Shown: positions 56,745 through 64,000 of the stretch, piece by piece
Layout of the letters: each line of letters begins with the position of its first letter
How positions within the stretch are numbered: position 1 is the stretch's first letter
From: Lactifluus volemus
Taxonomy: Eukaryota; Basidiomycota; Agaricomycetes; Russulales; Russulaceae
DNA length: 64,000 bases
NCBI GenBank assembly: GCA_022376515.1
Contig: WTXI01000162.1
Location: 1 to 64,000 of the forward strand
Direction of reading: 5' to 3'
Notes under the pieces: model-generated
Told to the model about the DNA's origin: nothing
The model's database searches: none
The model's input: the letters and a program-made list of their open reading frames with translations, nothing else
Made by a program: the position numbers and the translations under genes

Positions 56745-57066
56745 TCTGATTCTTAAAAAAAAAACTATCAAAGCAGAATTAAGCGGAATTAAGTAAAATT
56801 AAGACAAATTTGTCACAAAGTAGGTTTTCAAACAGGTGCTTAAACTTCCTTACTATTTGTTTTGGTTCTTAATTGTGCTTAGTCTGCTTAATCCGAAGTA
56901 ATTCTCTTAATCTTGCTTGAGACAATTTTAGCGCACAAAAAATAAGCAGAAAATAAGCAGAAATTTTTTTCCTTAGTGTCCTTAGTGTCCTTAATTCTCC
57001 TTATCGAAAAATAAGGAGTTCTAAGCAAAGCTAAGTGAAATTAAGTAACCTTAACTTTTACTGATG
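56745..57066. repeat. Plavaka-3 right inverted repeat and TTAAG subterminal repeats
   Basis: Many TTAAG/CTTAA motifs (gaattaagcggaattaag at the start). The inverted repeat ends cttttactgatg at 57066. It pairs with 22797-23170. Confidence 0.8.
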
Positions 57067-57085
57067 AGGTAGTACAGAAAGAATA

Positions 57086-60000
57086 TCAGAAAGCAATTTC
57101 GTGCGCGTGATGGTCAATATACTTATTCACGTAATATGCTTTAAATGTATCGAGTGATATTACTGAATTTATTTGTATTGGTAAGGGATTACGACCGTAA
57201 ATCGGGATAAGATGAGCAGCGCGCAGGATCGCGTCGAGGTGAATAACAGCATTGTGGCGTCTGTTGCAGATAAAATCGGGACGCACCACCCACATTCCAG
57301 TGATGCTGTCCATGCCTACGGTTGTGAACCATTCGACAAACGCACATGGAAACACTACATCGTTGTACACAAATGAAAAAAATGTCCGGATGCGGGCAAC
57401 GTTGAGTCCACACATTCCTGGCCTTTCGTCATCCTCGACCACAAACACGGTATCATATCTTGGTCCCCCTCCTCGCCACGAAGGCGTTGCTCGTATGCGC
57501 TCGCGCCGCATGCCGCGGATGCCACTGGGATCGCTCGGTGCAAAGAATGTTGCGATCGCAGAATTGAAGACTTTCACGTGGATGGTGGATGGCAGAAAGC
57601 CTACTGGGATTCCATCTATTCCAAGCTGATCGGAAAGGAATGCCTGTGTCAGCATGGGAAGGTCAGCTTCATTTATTTTGGCCGCAAGTTCTTGCAGAGC
57701 CAAAGGATAGGATCTCGCTAGTTCCAGCACAGTATATTAGATTCAAACTCATATAGATCGCGTAGAGGCGTTACAGTACTTACCACAAAGGACAACGTGC
57801 CCAAGCACATTCACATCCGAGTCCACAGGCCCTTCATCGTCATCGTCACCATCACTGTCATTGTCGTGTGCAGGTGGGTTATCAATTGGGCGGGGGAGGA
57901 ATGAGACATTGGGAGGAGGCATATGGCCAGCCGGCAGCATCCCACGGGCAACAAAGTCTGCCTGCATTGCTGCAAGCTTGTCGAGGCGCTGGTTTGTCAT
58001 GAGCATTTGTCCAAGTGCGTCATTCCGACTAGAGCGCCGCCACGGTTTCTTGACGGCAGTAATATGACGAGACTCTGTGATGGATGAGCAAAGTCCACCT
58101 GGGGCCCCGAAGTCTTGGATAAGGGTGTGATAGTGTGTTAGCATATGCTGACGCGGAAGGAAAAAACCTGTTGGTCGGACACCGGTAGCACGAAATACTT
58201 CACGCAATCGCAGGAACTCGGACAGTGAGTGATCGAAGTTGTTTAAGGCGTCTTCGTCTATGTCTTGGCGGCGGGAGATGTAGCAGGCGTCGAGGAAGGA
58301 CGCAATACATGCTACCATGTCATCTGGTACATAGCCAACGATTGCAGGCAGATACACCTATATCAAGTAAAAGTCATGGGGAATCGCATCACTAGCGGTG
58401 TGAAAATACCTTCATCAAGGCTTTGGAGTCATCCCCTGTCCACTGCTTGAAGCGGCGACCGTGAGGAAAGCGGCGAAGACCCGGGAATGGTGGTACGGCA
58501 GCGATTCTTCCTCGGTGTGTGAGCTTGATGCCAGTATGGAAAGAAATCAGTGACGCACCGATAGTCGATGTCATCAAGGATCTTGTTTGCCTGACTTTCA
58601 GTCTGAGTGATTCCCAAGTAGTCCACAACCCACATTACAAGGTGATCCTTGAACGCGCCTTTGATAGCTTGGTGTAGCAAGTCGGGCGAAATCATCTCAT
58701 TGATATCTGCGCGTGGAAAATCAGCGGTGAATGGCTGTAATATCCATCAATAATACATAAATGGAATGGGGGAATCCAATACTCACAATAATGTCGTCAT
58801 TGATTCCATATTTTTCCCAAAGTGACTTGGAATCTAGAAGGTGAATGAGCTCATCCGTGAGCACGGCCGTTCGCGGCACTGAAATGGCGTCTGGGTTATT
58901 TGGCGAGGCAGTACACCTATTCCAGTATTGGGATTGAGTTGGCGGCTGTTGGCCAACTCCGAGTCCAAGTCGAACTAGAGTACTTACTTTGGGCACCAAC
59001 CCTGGACGATCCCTGTCAACATGACTTGCTCAGGGTAGTCGGCAATGAAAGCTACCAAGTCGTAGATGACCCGCCAGTAGTGGCCATCCGGGCATCGTCG
59101 GATGACTGGCCTTGTCATCCCAGGTTGAAGCGACTGTAGCACTGCAGATATCGACGCATGGAATAACTGCCGCTTGAACTTGCGAAACTCCGGATCTTTG
59201 TCATATCGCCGGTCACCTAGATCATCACGTTCATATAAATTTACCTTAGTAGTTATAAAATATGATGTAACGTACTTTTGGGGATAGCGAGAAACGCTAT
59301 CGGTATCACGGCATTGCGGTGTGCGCGTCGCACTGTATTGTGTAGATTGCCGATCGATAAGTACAACAGATGATATTCGACATGTCCAGTGGCGACTGAG
59401 ACTGTGGTCTTGTCACTGCCTAAAATAATTGGGCAGTACATCGCGCCACGTGTCTCGACATCGTGCAGCGTGGCAATGAGATCCTATGATTAAGAAGTTA
59501 GCCTAATGTATGGACAAATGAATATAAACTTACACAGTGATACCAGGCGATGTTTGCAGACATTACATTGCTCCAGCGACGCTTACGATCTTTGTCAAGC
59601 TCGACATATGGAGAAAAATCAAATTGCCCATTGAAATCCGGATTATCCAACATCGTGCGTACGACCTCATCAGGATCACGATACCACACTTCGTAGTCCA
59701 TCTGTTTCCAGCTAGGAGCATCCCTCGCAACATCCTCAGAGAATCCGGTGATCAGACAAATCCATGGTACATCACCAAGAGCTGATGAATCAATTGTTGC
59801 GTGCAGGTGTTGGTGATTCTGGAATGGGCTGGACCCATCGAAACCTTCCACGGATGATCCCCACAGCTCCATTAGCAAGTCAATATTGGCGGCAGACATC
59901 TCGACACGGCGATACAAAAGATCGGCAATGAGGAACTGGACTTTGTCCTCAAACGGGGTCCAATCATCGGGCGTTGCAAGGGCTCGGGGTGTTGGCTGAG

Positions 60001-60305
60001 TCCCAGGCGGCAGGAAGTTCCCATCGGCATCGCAAGGAAGGGCTGGTTGAAGGCGCATCAGTGATGTTCATAGAACTTGGGATATGTAGAAAACACTTAC
60101 CAGTTAGGTGAGGATGTTCTATCCATTCGCCGCGCTGTTGTTGTGGCACTTGTGGGAGTTCGGGAGTAGATTGTCATTGTCCTAGATTCACCTGGAGGTT
60201 GGAATTTGTGTGAAATGTGCGGAAGTGATACGTGCGGCCATGCTGACTCTTGAATGTAGAGGGACATCCAGAAACCAAGCATGGGAGTCGGTATGATGAC
60301 AACAT
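57086..60305 (-). CDS. Plavaka transposase, Plavaka-2 copy (apparently intact)
   Basis: ATG 60305 (MLSSYRLPCLVSGCPSTFKS) begins a C2H2-like finger C-X4-C-X12-H-X4-H. Then come DDWTPFEDKVQFLIADLLYR (about 59970), YCPIILGSDKTTVSVATGHV (about 59440), PGMTRPVIRRCPDGHYWRVI, DINEMISPDLLHQAIKGAFK (about 58700), RFPHGRRFKQWTGDDSKALM, GLCSSITESRHITAVKKPWR (about 58090), an acidic Asp-rich linker and the C-terminal domain (ATFFAPSDPSGIRGMRRERI; MWVVRPDF; AILRAAHLIPIYG) ending DHHAHEIAF and TGA at 57086. About nine short introns separate the exons. No frameshift was seen. It probably encodes active cut-and-paste transposase, acting with the divergent accessory gene. Confidence 0.85.
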
Positions 60306-60539
60306 GGTGAGTAAGAAAGACAGGAGAAAGCGGTGCCAGTGAGGAAGGACTTACATGGAGAGCCCGATAATCTAGCCCACAGGCATGGGCGTGCTAGGCG
60401 TTGGTCACTGGCAAAGACTGGGAAGAGGGATGCAGGTAGGTGGAAATCGGGGGCGTTCCATGCCAGAAGTCAGAGGCGAAATGAACCTACGGGTAAAAAA
60501 TTTCAGTACAATGAATGCAATGGATCATGAGGCAACAGG

Positions 60540-60760
60540 AGATACACATACGCCGGAGAAAATGAAGAAAAATTGACATGTGCCAGTAATAGTGAATGTA
60601 CCGGGGAAAATTCCGCACCGGTGGCTACTGAATGTCAAGGAACCGGGGACGTTGGCGCACCGGTTGCCGCTAAGTGACAAGGGACCGGAGAAAAATGCGC
60701 ACCGGTCGCTACTGAGTGAATAAGGTAATGGGGAAAGTGTACACCCGACATGAGTGAATT
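60540..60760. promoter_or_regulatory. GCACCGGT repeats in the Plavaka-2 divergent spacer
   Basis: Copies at about 60615, 60656 and 60697, each followed by GCNNCTNAATG- or GAGTG-like sequence, share the core found at the same position in Plavaka-1. Confidence 0.55.
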
Positions 60761-60917
60761 GCGGGGAGCGGGAATACGAAGTCACTAATTTAAAGCGCCG
60801 GTACGCATGAATTTGCCATGAACTCACTTAGGACGTGTGCCAGTGCCAGCAGGTCCGAGACCAGGAAATCAACACAGAAATGTCTGTAAATGAGAGACTT
60901 AGAAAGGAGCAAGAGAA

Positions 60918-61489
60918 ACAATGAAAGTCGCACTGGCAGGAAGGACATTGACAGAACGAGACTGAAGGCGGTGAGGGGGGTGCAAGGAAGCGGGAGTAGT
61001 CAGTGCGACATATCCTTGACATGCGAGAATGCACACTAGTCGTCGATGACAGTAAATGCCGTCGGGACTGCAGGCTGGACGGAAAGGGAGTGGCGGGAAG
61101 AAGAGTTGGCGCAGGGTCTCAAAAAATTTCGAATTTCGATGCAAAAAGACAACAAACCTTCCCACACACCTGCCTAAGATTCTCTCAGTTATGCCAGAGA
61201 AACAACGAAAGTCGCACAGGGAGGAAGGACATTGGCAAAATGAGACTGAAGGGTGATGAGGCCCAGGGGGTGCAAGGAAGCGGGAGTAGCCAGCGCAACA
61301 TATCCTTGACAGGTGAGAATGCACACTAGCCATCGACGACAGTAAATGCCGTCGGGACTGCGGGCTGGACAGAAAGGGAGTGGCGCGAAGAAGAGTTGGC
61401 GCAAATTCTCAGAAATAGCTTGAGTTTCGATGCACAAAGACAACAAATAACCTTCCCACACACCCGCCTAATATCCTCTCAGTTAGTAT
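60918..61489. repeat. Tandem duplication of the accessory-gene upstream region
   Basis: Two units of about 285-297 bases (landmarks gaaagtcgcac at 60923 and 61207; cagtaaatgccgtcgggact in both). The second leads into the accessory ATG at 61488, and the first ends with a decoy ATG at 61191. The cagtaaatgccgt block also occurs once upstream of the Plavaka-1 accessory gene (about 13032). Confidence 0.85.
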
Positions 61490-64000
61490 GCCAATCACCA
61501 CGCGGAAAAAGAACGCAGAGGCGCACCCAGGTAAAATTATTCTCGATGCTCAGCAAAAGCGTCGTACTCCTCAGCAGGCTGCAGAGGATAGAATGTTGGC
61601 CGAGGCAGTAGCCGCTTCAACTGCAGAGGATGCTAATGCCAAGCTCAAGGCCGTCGTCAGCCGTATCAATGAGCTGGAGGAAGGACTCCAGCAAGGCTCA
61701 CAGCTGGCACAAAAGCACGCAGCTAGGCCGGATTTGCGTCACAGTGCTAGTGGACAGTCAACGGCAGTTCAGAAGTTCATGACGAGGCATATGAAACATG
61801 CCCTAGCTGCTCAACAAGACACAGATGAGCTGATTGATGAGGAAGACGAGTATTTCAAAACTCACCTTTTTCGTGATCGTTTTTACTGACCTTGGCAATA
61901 GAATAGAAAGTCCGAGCTATCACGGGGCCAGTGTCACGGCGTCTTACGACAACATATCAACAGTATCGCCAGCATCATTCACAGATGCAGAACCGATACT
62001 CAATGTTCTTAGCAACGAAGAAAGAGCGATCAGAGAAGAAAACGATGCCGCGGGATATGAGGATGATGGCGATAATGAAGACGAAGGGGACATCGATGGT
62101 TGGCTTGATAAGGACGCCCAGCCTGAGAACAAGAACAAAAAAAATTCTAAGGTTTGCCTGCCGCATGTTTTTTTACTCATTTGATTGATGGGAACTGAGG
62201 CGAACCGAATAGGCAACGCGGCCGTTGAACCCTCACTGGCATGCCGAAGTCGATAACGCCTGTAGTAGAGTCCCTCTACCTCCATCTCGTCCCAGGCCCC
62301 GGGCAATATACAGATCCGCTTCTCAGTAAGTGATGTCGCCTCCAGCTTAGACCCAAGCCCATAGTAATCAGAAGGGATGAACCAAGTGCCCTGACACCGG
62401 CTGTGACTCAGACTCCGTCACCTCCGCCACCAACGCAGCCTCGGGAGGTGACCAGGCTAAGTACCAGCACTAAACGAAAATGCCAGCCTCAGTTTTCAAG
62501 GTGAGTTATAGACATTCCCTAGGGCTCGAGACTCACCATGATTAGCAGGCATCAATCTAAGCGTGCAAGGGCAGAACCAGGCGGTCTGCTAACCAACTGG
62601 CAAAAGAGACTCGAAGCCCCAATAGCAGGTAACCGCCCCCGTCCTCTGAGTTAACTCATCTTGACAGTTATATACAGGGGCACAGCCCGGGACAAGACAG
62701 ACGAGATACATGCACGAGCCCAGCCATAGGACACCTGGGCCCATGGATCAAGACTCAGAGGTAATCATCAGCATCAGCTCAGGTTCCAGTGCGACGGTGG
62801 GTGAGTTCCACAATGAGGAATCAGAAGACGTATCGAGTCGAGCGAAGGCTAGTAAGCCTACCAGCATGGGTCAAGCTTCCAGTGTGGCTCAGAGTGGATC
62901 AAAAGGTGCGGCATTCGGTGGCAGGGTTGGAGCACGGGAAACGGCACAGGTGAGCGTGGTGATTTGACATCTGGTTCAAGATAAAACTCCTTGTCAAAAC
63001 AGATGGGCATCGTCCTTTCCAGGGGCGCAGAGGGTGACGCCGAGGTGTCTCAGGCCAAGCGTTCCAGGAAGCCAAAATATGTTATGACGGACCTTCCTTT
63101 CCCGGCGGTGGACAGAAACAACTATATGGAGATGTGGCGCAAGACGTTCATACCTTCCCTCCTGAGTTGGGCCAGACAGCAAGCTGATCCGTTTGGCACG
63201 AACGGCCGGATGAGAGGTCCAGTAGGTGTCATCTGGTCGACCACGTTCCCGGACGTGCTGCTTGAAGAAAGGGGACTTGAAATAGTCTTGACTGTGGTAC
63301 GTACTAGCATTCTACAGGCACATATATCCTATTGACACTTTCAGGCCAAGAATGCGCTTAACAACTGGCGCAGCGAGATCGGGAAGGCTGGGCATCGAGC
63401 AGTCGTTGATATGTGGCTTGAGGACCCGGCCTCATTCAACAACACGGAAGCTCGTGCACAATACATTAAAGCGGAATTAGAAGGGCTCAGGTTCATATAT
63501 AAATACCCAGATGCAAAGGTAAGTGTATATACAGAGTTTTACACCATCTGACATAGTCAACAGGGTGCGCGCGCCGCGTTCTGCTCCGATCTGATCTCCA
63601 AAGTGTTTTCTTTGCACCTTCGGAAGATCCTACCACTGGCAAACATGCAATTTGGGGCGCTGGCACTAGCAACCGCTGCGGTAAGGTCTCGTCATGTTTT
63701 AGTCGATGTTGCTACTTATCTAATGCTACAGGTCGAGCGTGGTCTGACCTTGTTCACGACCGGGGAGGACGTTACCGCGCGCGAAAAACGGAGGGCCAGG
63801 GTGTCCGGTGACCATGATAAAGCCAAGGCCAAATCTCGGGAGTGGAGTTTCAGTGACAACCCCTGGGGGAAGAAGGCTCGCATGTGGGCCGGGAGTACCC
63901 AACGGCTCAATGAAGACCACTGGCGCAAAGTTGTCGACGATGCGTGTGCTTACATCCCGGAAGGTGAGAAGATTGCAGAGGGGGATTGTGCCGAAGGTGA
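61488..64000 (+). CDS. Plavaka accessory protein, Plavaka-2 copy (3' end outside the window)
   Basis: ATG 61488 starts MPITTRKKNAEAHPGKIILD. A helical Ala/Glu-rich region and an acidic region (about 62030-62150) follow, then a Pro-rich basic exon (TPSPPPPTQPREVTRLSTST, KRKCQPQ), a Ser-rich exon (62710-62950) and the core: VMTDLPFPAVDRNNYMEMWR, SLLSWARQQADPFGTNGRMR, NALNNWRSEIGKAGHRAVVD, DLISKVFSLHLRKILPLANM, FGALALATAAVERGLTLF, then SFSDNPWGKKARMWAGSTQR. Introns are short and match those of the Plavaka-1 copy. The charge pattern and possible nuclear signal fit a DNA-binding partner of the transposase; this is inference, and I give no family name. Confidence 0.75.

Larger units (their letters stand above)
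22797..57066. mobile_element. Plavaka-3: CACTA-like DNA transposon, expanded by nested insertions
   Basis: The left end (22797) reads CATCAGCAAAACTCAAG and continues TTTACTTAATTTC. The right end, on the minus strand from 57066, reads CATCAGTAAAAGTTAAG then GTTACTTAATTTC, with GACACTAAGGAAAA shared further in. Both ends carry dense TTAAG/CTTAA subterminal repeats. Between them are a minus-strand accessory gene, a plus-strand transposase and an extra downstream gene. Gypsy-A (with its own inserts) splits the accessory gene. Without the nest the element would be about 8.7 kb. Flanking dinucleotides differ (TG left, AG right), so a duplication is not shown. Confidence 0.8.
57067..64000. mobile_element. 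Plavaka-2: CACTA-like DNA transposon, left end missing, right end beyond the window
   Basis: Same plan as Plavaka-1: minus-strand transposase, long divergent spacer, plus-strand accessory gene. Its left boundary is lost or displaced, because the Plavaka-3 tip lies 19 bases from the transposase stop codon. The genes look open, making this the best preserved of the three. Confidence 0.75.

Overview
This window is a eukaryotic, intron-rich locus from a filamentous basidiomycete. Short GT..AG introns of about 50-60 bases, FunK1-type fungal kinases, Plavaka transposases, a NACHT/WD40 receptor-like gene and Tf1/sushi-like Gypsy elements point to an Agaricomycete. A Rhizoctonia/Ceratobasidiaceae relative is my best guess, but that is inference from protein style and not a database match. 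Almost the whole window is transposable-element DNA, and little ordinary host coding sequence is left.

Layout. 1-716: weak exon-like fragments. 1436-6425 (minus): a NACHT-WD40 (NLR/STAND-like) gene whose 14-repeat WD40 half is open and whose NACHT half is broken by single-base frameshifts. 7563-8448 and 16336-17221: two halves of a dispersed repeat (copy A), split by the DNA transposon Plavaka-1 (8449-16333). 17222-18657: decayed Ty1/copia RT and RNase H with a small poly(A) retroposed insertion. 18658-20968: repeat copy B, the unbroken counterpart of copy A. 22797-57066: a second Plavaka-type element (Plavaka-3) with matching terminal inverted repeats, blown up from about 8.7 kb to 34 kb by nested insertions. 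57067-64000: a third, apparently intact Plavaka element (Plavaka-2) that runs off the window.

The nest. Gypsy-A (25595-51169, 873-base LTRs, duplication ATGCT) sits inside the accessory gene of Plavaka-3. Inside Gypsy-A sit Gypsy-B (26633-35822, identical 579-base LTRs, duplication CATGC) and a hAT transposon (40232-47985, inverted repeat TAGTGTTGCGG, duplication GCCCCACG). Each boundary is supported by target-site duplication. For Gypsy-B and the hAT, removing the insert also restores the reading frame of the interrupted Gypsy-A polyprotein exactly.

Most notable. The hAT element carries two protein-kinase genes, a FunK1 kinase and a CK1-like kinase, on either side of its transposase, all on one strand and all with plausible intact exons. 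Gypsy-B has no ATG at all on its coding strand for about 2.04 kb from the predicted transcription start, although the DNA there is open and gag-like. Both Gypsy elements show an 11-base primer site complementary to the predicted 5' end of their own RNA, and the bases that differ between the two elements covary. Gypsy-A has lost precisely the chromodomain that Gypsy-B keeps. Each Plavaka element pairs the transposase with a divergent accessory gene and has family-specific subterminal repeats, an arrangement like the TnpA/TnpD pair of CACTA elements.
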